Assembly (NCBI GenBank): GCA_015057035.1
Contig: SVFC01000021.1
Span: forward strand, 1-34,064
DNA length: 34,064 nucleotides
Direction: 5' to 3'
Source: Lachnospiraceae bacterium
GTDB lineage: Bacteria; Bacillota; Clostridia; Lachnospirales; Lachnospiraceae
Position numbers and translations under genes: made by a program. Numbering within the stretch: the stretch's first letter is position 1; each line of letters begins with the position of its first letter. Under the pieces are notes generated by a model. That model was not told where the DNA came from. It saw nothing but the letters and a program-made list of their open reading frames with translations, and made no database searches. Positions 1 through 7,926 of this stretch are shown piece after piece.

Positions 1-37
1 AGTATATCAATAAATAGATGTAGATATGTATTTTTAC

Positions 38-66
38 AAACCAGATGAAAAATGCTGGTTTATTTG
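38..66 (+). terminator. Possible terminator hairpin of an upstream gene
   Basis: AAACCAG (38-44) pairs with CTGGTTT (55-61) around a 10-base A-rich loop, followed by a T-rich but interrupted tail. It could end a gene lying left of the window. The T tract is poor, so this is tentative. I see no gene or clear signal between 66 and 212. Confidence 0.35.
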
Positions 67-212
67 TTATACTCTTTTTTAGAAGAAAAATTTTTGAAAA
101 AACACTTGCTTTTTATTAGCAGGTTTGTGGGGATGCTTCACTCGTTTCAGGGTGGCGTGGTCTTATATGCAATTGGGACTAAATCAAACAAATTATGAAT
201 AAACTATTATAC

Positions 213-358
213 GAATATCTATCTAGAAGAAGGTGAAAATGCTAGATAAATCTATCATTTCACCTTCAGCTTACGCTGAATAAAAATAGCATCATAACCG
301 TATGCAAACAAGTTTGCTATGGCTTTGATGCTATTTTCATTCTTCTAGATAGATATTC
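213..358. repeat. Clover-leaf structured element: 19-bp inverted repeat enclosing three hairpins
   Basis: A perfect 19-base inverted repeat (213-231 with 340-358, starting GAATATCTATC) encloses three hairpins with almost no linker. They are 232-264 (GGTGAAA/TTTCACC, one bulge), 265-280 (TTCAGC-TTAC-GCTGAA) and 283-337 (12-bp perfect stem AAAATAGCATCA/TGATGCTATTTT). The third has a further GCAAAC/GTTTGC hairpin in its loop. The fold could form in RNA or as a DNA cruciform. It lies upstream of the mreB promoter and carries no ORF. It may be a dispersed palindromic or MITE-like element, or a structured RNA. No protein-coding mobile gene is present, and no second copy of the 19-base arm was noticed in the window. 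Confidence 0.6.
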
Positions 359-392
359 TTCACTTTTTCCCACTAGATATTGAAAAAATAGT

Positions 393-420
393 TTGAAAAT
401 TGTCCCAAATTGTATATAAT
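393..420 (+). promoter_or_regulatory. Predicted sigma-A promoter of mreB
   Basis: TTGAAA (393-398), a 16-base spacer and a perfect TATAAT (415-420). Transcription would start near 427, giving a leader of about 100 bases before the chosen mreB start. Confidence 0.6.
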
Positions 421-451
421 AATACTAAGTATGGAAAAATATGCTTAACTG

Positions 452-487
452 CGATTTTGCGCCCATTTTTTCCGCGTAGCAAAATCG
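452..487 (+). promoter_or_regulatory. Hairpin in the mreB 5' leader
   Basis: CGATTTTGC (452-460) pairs perfectly with GCAAAATCG (479-487) across an 18-base loop. It lies between the predicted promoter and the ribosome site AAAGGAG (509-515). The loop contains a T run, so a weak attenuator or an mRNA-stability element is possible. No ligand class was recognised. Confidence 0.4.
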
Positions 488-525
488 GACAATATAGACG
501 ACAATTTGAAAGGAGAATTCATAGA

Positions 526-1518
526 ATGTTAGGTTCAGACATCGGTATCGATTTAGGTACTGCCAGCGTATTGGTATATCTCAAGGGAAAGGGCGTTGTA
601 TTAAAAGAGCCATCCGTTGTTGCATTTGATAGAGACACAAATAAGATTAAAGCTATTGGCGAGGAAGCAAGACTTATGCTTGGTAGAACACCAGGTAACA
701 TTGTAGCTGTTAGACCACTTCGCCAGGGCGTTATTTCTGATTACACTGTAACAGAAAAAATGATTAAATATTTCATCCAGAAGGCTCTCGGCAAGAGATC
801 TTTCCGCAAGCCACGTATCAGCGTATGTGTACCAAGTGGTGCAACAGAAGTTGAGAAGAAGGCAGTAGAGGATGCTACTTATCAGGCAGGAGCACGCGAG
901 GTAGAGATTATCGAAGAACCAATCGCAGCAGCAATTGGTGCAGGCATCGATATTGCAAGACCATGTGGAAATATGATTGTAGATATCGGTGGTGGTACTA
1001 CAGATATCGCAGTTATTTCGTTAGGTGGAACAGTAGTAAGTACATCTATTAAAATTGCTGGTGATGACTTCGATGAAGCAATCGTACGTTATATGCGTAA
1101 GAAACACAACATGCTCATCGGTGAGAGAACAGCAGAAGATCTTAAGATTAAGATTGGTACATGTTATCCAATGGCTCAGAATGAAGTTATGGATGTTAGA
1201 GGACGTAACTTGGTAACAGGTCTTCCAAGAACAATTAGTGTAAGTGCAGAAGAAACAGAAGAAGCGCTTCGTGAGCCAACTCTTCAGATTGTGGAAGCTG
1301 TACACTCAGTGCTTGAGAAAACACCACCTGAACTTGCAGCGGACGTTGCAGACAGAGGTATCGTACTTACTGGTGGTGGTGCATTACTTCGTGGTTTGGA
1401 AGAACTTATTGAAGATCGTACAGGTATCAATACTATGACAGCAGAACAGCCAATGACTTGTGTTGCTGTGGGTACAGGAAAATACGTTGAATTTTTAGCA
1501 GGAAGACGCGACGAATAG
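526..1518 (+). CDS. mreB: Rod-shape-determining protein, MreB/Mbl family
   Basis: Bacterial actin that polymerises under the membrane and guides peptidoglycan synthesis along the cell wall. It is 330 residues, the usual family length. The phosphate-1 loop DIGIDLGTASV is at about residues 5-15, the phosphate-2 loop DIGGGTTDIAV near 152, and the adenosine motif GIVLTGGGALLRG near 280. The frame stays open upstream to 400, but the ATG at 526 has an AAAGGAG ribosome site, and family members begin just before the first phosphate loop. The next genes are flagellar rod proteins, the same order as Bacillus mbl-flhO-flhP, so it may be the Mbl-type paralogue. Sequence alone does not separate MreB from Mbl. 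It has its own predicted promoter. Confidence 0.95.
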   Translation: MLGSDIGIDLGTASVLVYLKGKGVVLKEPSVVAFDRDTNKIKAIGEEARLMLGRTPGNIVAVRPLRQGVISDYTVTEKMIKYFIQKALGKRSFRKPRISVCVPSGATEVEKKAVEDATYQAGAREVEIIEEPIAAAIGAGIDIARPCGNMIVDIGGGTTDIAVISLGGTVVSTSIKIAGDDFDEAIVRYMRKKHNMLIGERTAEDLKIKIGTCYPMAQNEVMDVRGRNLVTGLPRTISVSAEETEEALREPTLQIVEAVHSVLEKTPPELAADVADRGIVLTGGGALLRGLEELIEDRTGINTMTAEQPMTCVAVGTGKYVEFLAGRRDE

Positions 1519-1569
1519 GATAGAAAAAGTTGCGATTATATCGCGGGATATATACGAAAGGAGCTATAT

Positions 1570-2370
1570 ATGATTAAGGGGTTATATACCGCCCACACAG
1601 GGATGGTAAATGAAATGAATCGTCTGGACATTCTGACCAATAACCTTGCCAATGCAGATACTACTGCATACAAGAAGGAAGGAACCACATCCAGAACCTT
1701 TGCCGATGAACTGGCAATCAAAATCAAAGACACCTCGCATTATGGCCTCCCACAAAAGCTCGGTGAAATGTCATTGGTAACTCACTTAGGACAGGTGTAC
1801 ACCAATTGGGACTCAGGTAGTTTTAAAGTAACCGATAATGAAACGGACTTCGCGCTTGATGGAAAAGGTTTCTTTGCGGTGGAGTTTACGAACAAGGATG
1901 GCGAGACATCTGTAAAATACACAAGAGATGGTAATTTTATTGTGGACAATCAGGGATATCTTCGTACCAAGGATGGAGATTACATCTTAAATGCAGAAGG
2001 TGCTCGTACAGGAAATTATGGTGAAGGATATCGTGTTCGCATAAATCCAACACAGGCGTTTGCGGTAGATGAACTTGGTTACATTTACCAGAACGAGGAA
2101 ATGATTGGAACCATCGGTGTAATTGATTTCGAAGATTATGACTATATTGAAAAATATGGTGAAAACCTTTACAACCTTGTAGAAGGTGGCGTAATCACAG
2201 AATCTACAGCAAGTGTTCGTCAGGGTATGTTGGAAACATCCAACGTCAACGTTGTAGACGAAATGGTTAATATGATTGCAATCCAGAGAGCATATGAAGC
2301 AGGACAGAAGGTTATTACTTCTATCGATGAAACTCTGGCAACCACCGTTACACTTGGTAAGGTACAGTAA
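1570..2370 (+). CDS. flgF: Flagellar basal-body rod protein, FlgF/FlhO-type
   Basis: A rod or hook-type axial protein of the flagellar basal body, exported by the flagellar type III apparatus. It is 266 residues. The N-terminal rod signature is LTNNLANADTTAYKKEG at about residues 21-37. The central hook-type core carries DFALDGKGFFAV. The C-terminal helix NVNVVDEMVNMIAIQRAYEA polymerises with the N-terminus in this family. AAAGGAG lies 6 bases before the ATG. It is 51 bases after mreB and 21 before the next rod gene, so the three are probably cotranscribed. FlgF and FlgG types are close; being first of the pair matches Bacillus flhO. Confidence 0.9.
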   Translation: MIKGLYTAHTGMVNEMNRLDILTNNLANADTTAYKKEGTTSRTFADELAIKIKDTSHYGLPQKLGEMSLVTHLGQVYTNWDSGSFKVTDNETDFALDGKGFFAVEFTNKDGETSVKYTRDGNFIVDNQGYLRTKDGDYILNAEGARTGNYGEGYRVRINPTQAFAVDELGYIYQNEEMIGTIGVIDFEDYDYIEKYGENLYNLVEGGVITESTASVRQGMLETSNVNVVDEMVNMIAIQRAYEAGQKVITSIDETLATTVTLGKVQ

Positions 2371-2391
2371 TTCTAAGGGGGAAGATACACT

Positions 2392-3207
2392 ATGATGAGA
2401 GCGTTATATACTGCAGCTACAGGAATGAAAGCTGGTCAGACTAATGTTGATACAATCGCAAACAACTTGTCAAACGTTAATACCAACGGTTACAAGACTA
2501 CAAGAACAGAGTTTAAGTCTTTGTTATATCAGACAATCCAGACAAAAACTACATCTGCAAATGGAGAAGAAAAACCAGTAGGCGCACAGGTTGGTCTTGG
2601 TACACGTGTGGCATCCACCACATCTATGTACACACAGGGTTCATTAAATGCCAGTGAGAGCCAGACAGACTTCGCATTAGATGGCGACGGATTCTTTGCA
2701 ATTCGTGGCGTGGATGGAGAAACCTATTACACAAGAAATGGTAACTTTACATGGGCAGTTGACGCATTTGGTAACACATTATTGACTGACGTAGAAGGAT
2801 GTCCTGTATTAGATAGAGAAGGCAATGCAATCTATGTTCCAGAAGGCGTTAGCGCACAGAAGATGGTATTCCAGCAGAGCGGTGAAATCGGATACAACAC
2901 TCCAGAAGGAGAGTATATCGCATTGAACCAGCAGTTTGGTATTTATCAGTTCAATAACCCATCTGGTCTTGAAAAATTATCTTATAGCAGATTACAGCAG
3001 ACAGATGCATCTGGACAGGCAATGTTAGAAGGAACCAATGGAACACTGAATAGTAAAGTGTGCCAGTACTACTTAGAAGGTTCTAACGTACAGGTTGCAG
3101 ATGAGATGGTTAACATGATTATTGCACAGCGTGCATATGAGATGAACTCAAAAGCAATCCAGACAGCAGACTCAATGCTCCAGACAGCAAACGAACTGAA
3201 GAGATAA
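2392..3207 (+). CDS. flgG: Flagellar basal-body rod protein FlgG (FlhP-type)
   Basis: Distal rod protein of the flagellum, 271 residues. It has the N-terminal signature IANNLSNVNTNGYK at about residues 22-35, the core DFALDGDGFFAIRG, and the C-terminal NVQVADEMVNMIIAQRAYE, all typical of FlgG. A purine-rich ribosome site (GGGGGAAG) precedes two adjacent ATG codons, so the start could be one codon later. It is clearly a paralogue of the preceding gene and corresponds by position to Bacillus flhP. Confidence 0.92.
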   Translation: MMRALYTAATGMKAGQTNVDTIANNLSNVNTNGYKTTRTEFKSLLYQTIQTKTTSANGEEKPVGAQVGLGTRVASTTSMYTQGSLNASESQTDFALDGDGFFAIRGVDGETYYTRNGNFTWAVDAFGNTLLTDVEGCPVLDREGNAIYVPEGVSAQKMVFQQSGEIGYNTPEGEYIALNQQFGIYQFNNPSGLEKLSYSRLQQTDASGQAMLEGTNGTLNSKVCQYYLEGSNVQVADEMVNMIIAQRAYEMNSKAIQTADSMLQTANELKR

Positions 3208-3224
3208 TCATTAGGAGGTAAGTT

Positions 3225-3638
3225 ATGGACGTTAGCGGCATTTCTTCTATGCTGAATCAGACAACAGCAACAAATAATGCGGCAACTTCAAAAGCGGAAT
3301 CCATTCAGAATTCTGTGCATGGACTTTCTTCTAACTCTACAGATGAAGAATTGATGGAGGTCTTAAAAGACTTTGAATCCTATTTCTTAGAGCAGATTAT
3401 CAAGAAGATGAAAGATACTTTCACAGATGAAGATGAGGAATCCTCAGTGGCATCTCAGTATACGGATACCTTTATGGATTATGCCATTGAAGAAGTTGCA
3501 GACATTTTGCTGGAAGAAGTTGGTGGCAATATGACCCAGCAGCTGTTTGAACAGATGAAGCGTAATTACAATATTCCAACCGTGGATATTACTACGGATG
3601 CAGCAGAAAAGGCTGCTGTAAAAGTGGAAGAAGAATAA
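3225..3638 (+). CDS. flgJ: Rod-binding protein, FlgJ N-terminal-domain type
   Basis: 137 residues, resembling the rod-binding domain of FlgJ, which caps or scaffolds rod assembly. The core is at about residues 43-110: LKDFESYFLEQIIKKMKDT, then MDYAIEEVADILLEE. It lacks the C-terminal peptidoglycan-hydrolase domain of the proteobacterial protein, as is usual in Firmicutes. An AGGAGG site precedes the ATG, 17 bases after flgG. The Ala/Glu-rich tail after residue 120 is of unknown use. A strong terminator follows, so it ends the mreB-rod transcript. The symbol reflects the domain only. Confidence 0.8.
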   Translation: MDVSGISSMLNQTTATNNAATSKAESIQNSVHGLSSNSTDEELMEVLKDFESYFLEQIIKKMKDTFTDEDEESSVASQYTDTFMDYAIEEVADILLEEVGGNMTQQLFEQMKRNYNIPTVDITTDAAEKAAVKVEEE

Positions 3639-3644
3639 AATAGT

Positions 3645-3677
3645 AAGACCACTATACAGATTGTGTAGTGGTCTTTT
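3645..3677 (+). terminator. Rho-independent terminator of the mreB-rod operon
   Basis: A 14-bp stem (3645-3658 with 3662-3675, one G-U pair) with a 3-base loop and a run of T. It lies just after the rod-binding gene. Confidence 0.9.
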
Positions 3678-3715
3678 TTCACTTTACGGGAAATTCCTAG
3701 AAAGTAAAAAAGACG

Positions 3716-3736
3716 CTCCGTGGAATCACACGGAGG
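3716..3736 (+). promoter_or_regulatory. Hairpin covering an upstream SD of recD2
   Basis: CTCCGTG (3716-3722) pairs perfectly with CACGGAG (3729-3735), burying most of a GGAGG ribosome-site sequence (3732-3736). A second GGAG (3741-3744) closer to the predicted TTG start stays free. It may be simple coincidence or may tune translation. Confidence 0.35.
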
Positions 3737-3752
3737 TAAAGGAGACAATTAT

Positions 3753-5960
3753 TTGGAAACAATCACAGGCTATGTAGAACACATTATATATAGAAACATA
3801 GAAAATGGCTATACGGTCTTTGAAATGGTGTGCGAGGAGGAAGAAATCACCTGTGTCGGCATGTTCTCTGATATCGTTGAAGGAGAGAATCTTGAGGCTA
3901 AGGGGGAATACACAGAACATCCCACCTATGGCCGCCAGTTCAAGGTGCAATCTTTTGAGGAAAAGGCGCCTGAAGATGAAATTGCCATTGAACGTTATCT
4001 CGGTTCAGGTGCTATCAAAGGCATTGGGTTGGCTCTTGCAGCACGCATTGTTCGCAGATTTAAAAAAGATACATTTCGTATCATTGAGGAAGAACCAGAG
4101 CGTCTTGCAGAAGTAAAAGGAATCAGTGAGCGCAAGGCTATGGAGATTGCAGATCAGGTCAATGCAAAAAAAGATTTGCGACAGGCAATGATTTTTCTTC
4201 AGCAGTATGGCATTAATACGAACCTCGCAGTCAAAATCTACAATGAATATGGGCAGAGAGTTTATAGCGTTTTAAAGGAAAATCCATACCAGATGGCGGA
4301 AGATATCGATGGTGTGGGATTTAAGACTGCAGATGAAATCGCCAGTCGTGTAGGCATTCGTACGGATTCGGATTTTCGTATTCGAAGTGGGATTTTGTAT
4401 TCTTTACAGCAAGCATCAACCGAAGGGCATACATATCTTCCAATGGAAGAACTGACCCAGAGAACTGCGACACTTTTAGAGATTGACCCAGAGCATATTG
4501 AAAAGCACTATATGAATCTGGCTATTGACCGTAAACTGGTGATGCAGCAGAAGGATGACGTGACACAGATATATTCGTCTGTTTTCTATCATATGGAAGC
4601 AAATGCTGCAGCTATGTTAAAGCAACTCGACATTAGTTATAATGCAACGGATGCGGAGATAGAGAAACGAATCAAAAAAATAGAAAAACAGACAGAAATA
4701 GAGCTGGATGAGCAACAGATTAATGCAGTAAAAGAAGCAGTACGCAATGGTTTGTTGATTATTACTGGTGGACCAGGAACAGGTAAGACTACCACTATCA
4801 ATAGCATTATTCGGTATTTTGAAATGGAGGGACTGGATATTTTCCTTGCTGCACCAACAGGTCGCGCGGCAAAGAGAATGACAGAAACTACAGGTTTTGA
4901 AGCCAGAACCATCCACCGCATGTTAGAGGTGAATGGCGGACCAGATGGAGCAGGCGGATTCGAGCGAAATGAACAGAATCCATTGGAGACAGACGTTATC
5001 ATTATCGATGAAATGTCTATGGTGGACATCTCTCTGATGCACGCGTTGCTGAAGGCAGTTGTGGCAGGAACCAGGTTGATTCTGGTGGGAGACGTAAACC
5101 AGCTTCCAAGTGTTGGACCTGGAGCAGTGCTTAAGGATATTATTGATTCTGGACAGTTTCACACGGTAAAACTCAACAAGATTTTCCGCCAAGCAAGCAC
5201 CAGCGACATTATTGTAAATGCCCATAAAATCAATAACGGAGAAGAAGTGGTTTTGGATAATAAGAGTATGGACTTCTTTTTCCTGAAAAGATATGAGGCA
5301 GATAAAATCATCCAGGTAACGCTACAGTTGATTAAACAGAAACTGCCCAAATATGTGGATGCGACAGAATATGATATTCAGGTTTTGACGCCTATGAGAA
5401 AAGGACTCTTGGGCGTGGAACGTTTAAATGGTATTTTGCAGATGTATTTAAACCCAGAATCTCCATCCAAACGAGAAAAAGAATATGGTGGAGTTATTTT
5501 CCGCGAAGGCGATAAAGTTATGCAGATTAAAAATAACTATCAGTTGGAGTGGGAGATTCGAAGTAAATATGGTTTGTGTATCGATAAAGGAACTGGTATT
5601 TTTAATGGAGATACAGGAATTATCGAAGAAATCAACTTTTTTGCGGAAACATTGACAGTGTCCTTTGACGAAGGGAAAATGGTGGAATATCCGTTTAAAT
5701 TGTTAGAAGAGTTAGAACTGGCATATGCCATTACCATCCATAAATCCCAGGGGTCGGAATATCCTGCAGTGGTAATTCCGCTATTCCAGGGACCAAGGAT
5801 GCTAATGAACAGAAATCTGTTATATACTGCAGTTACAAGAGCAAAAAAATGCGTAACACTTGTAGGAAATGATGAAATCTTTTATACTATGGTAAATAAC
5901 AATTCTCAGTTAAAGAGATATAGTGGTTTGTGCGACCGATTGTTAGAAGTTGGAATTTGA
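3753..5960 (+). CDS. recD2: ATP-dependent RecD-like DNA helicase RecD2
   Basis: An SF1B 5'-3' DNA helicase of the RecD2/YrrC class, which acts in DNA repair without RecBC. From the TTG start it is 735 residues, near the usual size. The N-terminal oligonucleotide-binding region and helix-hairpin-helix segment (LAEVKGISERKAMEI) come first. Walker A GGPGTGKTT is near residue 338, motif II DEMSMVD near 418, LVGDVNQLPSVGPG near 443, and the C-terminal helicase motif TIHKSQGSEYPAVV near 660. The frame opens at an ATG at 3720, but that start lies in a hairpin without a ribosome site. TTG at 3753 has GGAG 8 bases upstream and is preferred, with moderate certainty. Confidence 0.93.
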   Translation: METITGYVEHIIYRNIENGYTVFEMVCEEEEITCVGMFSDIVEGENLEAKGEYTEHPTYGRQFKVQSFEEKAPEDEIAIERYLGSGAIKGIGLALAARIVRRFKKDTFRIIEEEPERLAEVKGISERKAMEIADQVNAKKDLRQAMIFLQQYGINTNLAVKIYNEYGQRVYSVLKENPYQMAEDIDGVGFKTADEIASRVGIRTDSDFRIRSGILYSLQQASTEGHTYLPMEELTQRTATLLEIDPEHIEKHYMNLAIDRKLVMQQKDDVTQIYSSVFYHMEANAAAMLKQLDISYNATDAEIEKRIKKIEKQTEIELDEQQINAVKEAVRNGLLIITGGPGTGKTTTINSIIRYFEMEGLDIFLAAPTGRAAKRMTETTGFEARTIHRMLEVNGGPDGAGGFERNEQNPLETDVIIIDEMSMVDISLMHALLKAVVAGTRLILVGDVNQLPSVGPGAVLKDIIDSGQFHTVKLNKIFRQASTSDIIVNAHKINNGEEVVLDNKSMDFFFLKRYEADKIIQVTLQLIKQKLPKYVDATEYDIQVLTPMRKGLLGVERLNGILQMYLNPESPSKREKEYGGVIFREGDKVMQIKNNYQLEWEIRSKYGLCIDKGTGIFNGDTGIIEEINFFAETLTVSFDEGKMVEYPFKLLEELELAYAITIHKSQGSEYPAVVIPLFQGPRMLMNRNLLYTAVTRAKKCVTLVGNDEIFYTMVNNNSQLKRYSGLCDRLLEVGI

Positions 5961-5977
5961 CCGAGAGAAAGGAGTGT

Positions 5978-6049
5978 ATGATGTGTTTCAATGAAGCAAT
6001 ATCATACAATGCAATATGGAAATTAGAATTTTACAGGAAACAGAAATAG
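5978..6049 (+). CDS. Possible 23-codon leader peptide before the acetyltransferase gene
   Basis: The only strong ribosome site in this gap (AAAGGAG, 5969-5974 region) precedes ATG-ATG at 5978/5981. That frame runs 23 codons (MMCFNEAISYN...) and stops inside the next gene, whose own ATG at 6016 has no clear ribosome site. It may couple translation of the acetyltransferase, or be a chance ORF. Confidence 0.25.
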   Translation: MMCFNEAISYNAIWKLEFYRKQK

Positions 6050-6591
6050 TAAATGCAGCAGGCTTGTCACGCTACGTATTTGATGTGTGTTTGAGAAATC
6101 GCATGGAGTTTGAGCAGACAATCGGTTTTGTTGAAAACTATCTGTCAGCAGGGAATTTGACCCAGATGATGCAAGAAGAAAAACTGACCATGTGGGGAGT
6201 TTTCGAAGGAGAACAATTGGTAGGTACTGCAGGACTTCAGCCAGATGGTATGATTACCATGTTGTATGTGTTACCACAGTGTTCCAATCGTGGATACGGA
6301 AGTGCACTTTTGGCAAAAATGCGAGAGTATGCGAAAAATGTCCATGGACTAGAGCAAGTCATTGCCAATGCAACCCCAGCCTGGACATCATCCTATTTTG
6401 CGAAACAGGGATTTGCTTATGATCATCGCAATCTGCATGTTCCTTTTATTACTATGCGTGCAAAATCAGGATCCAGCTCTGTATATACTAAGAAACATGT
6501 ACCTGCTTCCGTTATGATTGGAGCGGCAGTGGGCTGTTTCGCCTTTGCTACGATTGCGTGTGTAGCATTTTTGATTTGGTATACAATGTAA
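6016..6591 (+). CDS. GNAT-family N-acetyltransferase with C-terminal membrane anchor
   Basis: 191 residues. The GNAT fold covers about residues 1-150: LVGTAGLQPDGMITMLYVLPQCSNRGYGSALL contains the acetyl-CoA-binding R/Q-x-x-G-x-G/A turn (NRGYGS). SSYFAKQGFAY is the usual late GNAT motif. After a short linker there is one hydrophobic segment at about residues 165-190 (SVMIGAAVGCFAFATIACVAFLI), ending in WYTM. So the enzyme is probably tethered to the inner face of the membrane, which is uncommon for the family. The substrate cannot be told. There is no in-frame start upstream of 6016, because a stop lies at 5992. Confidence 0.82.
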   Translation: MEIRILQETEIVNAAGLSRYVFDVCLRNRMEFEQTIGFVENYLSAGNLTQMMQEEKLTMWGVFEGEQLVGTAGLQPDGMITMLYVLPQCSNRGYGSALLAKMREYAKNVHGLEQVIANATPAWTSSYFAKQGFAYDHRNLHVPFITMRAKSGSSSVYTKKHVPASVMIGAAVGCFAFATIACVAFLIWYTM

Positions 6592-6597
6592 AAAATA

Positions 6598-6628
6598 GCG
6601 GCCCATTAAAGGGCCGCTTATTTTATTT
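6598..6628. terminator. Bidirectional terminator between convergent genes
   Basis: GCGGCCC (6598-6604) pairs with GGGCCGC (6611-6617) around ATTAAA. It is flanked by A-rich sequence on the left and T-rich on the right, so it can end both the acetyltransferase transcript and the minus-strand gene, whose stop codon lies at 6623-6625. Confidence 0.85.
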
Positions 6629-7768
6629 CTTTTTAATGCGTTCTGTCATTTCAATAATTCGTTGATCTGCAACAAATAGTTTCAATGTATTTTCATCGAT
6701 TTCTACACGGTTATCCATAGTTTTCATTAAGTCCACAATCCAGATTTTCTGTGAAACCTCAGGAAGGCTTAAATCATACAACTGATTATCTGACAAACGA
6801 AGAATCAGTGGTTGTAAGTAATCGTAAGGATTCTCTACTAATACAATACCTTTGTCCTTGGTAGATAAATCAACACTGGCACCAGCTGGAACAATATGAA
6901 TGCATTGTGCCAAAAGGGAAACAATAGTATCGTTATATGTTTCCGGGTGTTCGCGAAGATGTTGCATTGCCATAATCTCCGATTCAGGCTTATGACCAAG
7001 GCTCATGCCGGTGAGTAAATCAAACTGTTTTGCCACACGTAGGATTTCTGCAAGCAATAAAATGTCTGGGGCAGGATGTTCCAATGCTCTTTCTGGGTTG
7101 GAGGATAAAATAAAATACTCCACAATGGAAAGCGCTTTTGGAAGAAATGGAAATTCTTCGTGGTAAGTGCGCAGGTAACTAACGCCTTTTTCTAAGGAAA
7201 GTTGAATCATATCCTCATCCGCTTTGGTGAGTTCTGTTACTTTGTCCAAAACGTTGCGAGGAACAAATCGGTATCCAAAACCATATAATAGCGATGCGGC
7301 TATCAGGGAAGTGCGATTCTCTTCCGTCATATTAATATGCTGGGAAATCATAGCTGTCAAAATAGAAGTGCTAATGGCATGTTTGAAAATAAAATCATCT
7401 GCACTTCTCAGATTCTGATTAAAATTCACACGATGGTTCAGTGAACCATAGCGGTTGAGAATGTCCTCTACCAGAAGTGGAAGCTTATCTGGGGTAGTAC
7501 GTTTATGAACTTTATCGAAGATATCACGAAGCTTGAACATATAAACAGTCTGAGCCTGTTCGAATTCCAAGTCCTCTTTAGAAAAAGGTGGAACAGGTTC
7601 TGCTGGCTCAAGAATGTAGATGCCAATCAGACCAAAATTGCGTACACTATTAATTCCAGGAATAGTAAGTTTGGAATTGCGTTCATATAGAAGGACGCCA
7701 TTTTTGTTGTAAATAGGTTTTGCAAGACGCATACCTGGCTTAAGTTCTTCGGTTCGAACAAAAAGCAT
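6623..7768 (-). CDS. Degenerate HD-GYP-like domain protein
   Basis: 381 residues. The first 50 (ELKPGMRLAKPIYNKNGVLL) match the small N-terminal domain common in front of HD-GYP c-di-GMP phosphodiesterases. The middle has the HD-domain layout, but the catalytic HD pair in the AallHDiGK motif is replaced: ASLLYGFGYRFVP near residues 163-175. The GYP motif is not recognisable. The segment AKQFDLLTG keeps the form of the usual ADVYDALT. The C-terminal VPAGASVDLSTKDKGIVLVENP matches the family's tail. I infer a non-enzymatic sensor, adaptor or c-di-GMP-related regulator. ATG at 7768 is preferred over 7783 because GGGGGA lies 8 bases upstream; the longer start has no ribosome site. The gene is divergent from the ABC transporter. 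Confidence 0.72.
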   Translation of the reverse strand: MLFVRTEELKPGMRLAKPIYNKNGVLLYERNSKLTIPGINSVRNFGLIGIYILEPAEPVPPFSKEDLEFEQAQTVYMFKLRDIFDKVHKRTTPDKLPLLVEDILNRYGSLNHRVNFNQNLRSADDFIFKHAISTSILTAMISQHINMTEENRTSLIAASLLYGFGYRFVPRNVLDKVTELTKADEDMIQLSLEKGVSYLRTYHEEFPFLPKALSIVEYFILSSNPERALEHPAPDILLLAEILRVAKQFDLLTGMSLGHKPESEIMAMQHLREHPETYNDTIVSLLAQCIHIVPAGASVDLSTKDKGIVLVENPYDYLQPLILRLSDNQLYDLSLPEVSQKIWIVDLMKTMDNRVEIDENTLKLFVADQRIIEMTERIKKK

Positions 7769-7824
7769 ATTATTATCCCCCATTGATAAACTAATGATAA
7801 AAATGTAAAATATATATTAAATAT

Positions 7825-7837
7825 ACCATAATATGGT
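7825..7837. promoter_or_regulatory. 13-bp palindrome in a divergent intergenic region
   Basis: ACCATA-A-TATGGT is a perfect palindrome between the HD-GYP-like gene and the ABC transporter gene, in very A+T-rich DNA where both promoters should lie. It is a possible operator. No regulator is identified. Confidence 0.3.
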
Positions 7838-7926
7838 TGAAAAGTAAAAGATTTCGTGCAAGAATAAGGGAGTTCAAATATATTGCATAAAATTTATAAG
7901 AGGTATAGATAAGCAGGAGGAACAAC

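Noticed and set aside
213..358. Insertion sequence or integron-type element
   Set aside because: No transposase or integrase fragment, and no evident target duplication. Kept only as a structured repeat-like element.
400..525. A longer MreB with 42 extra residues
   Set aside because: The extension starts upstream of the predicted transcription start, crosses the leader hairpin and has no ribosome site.
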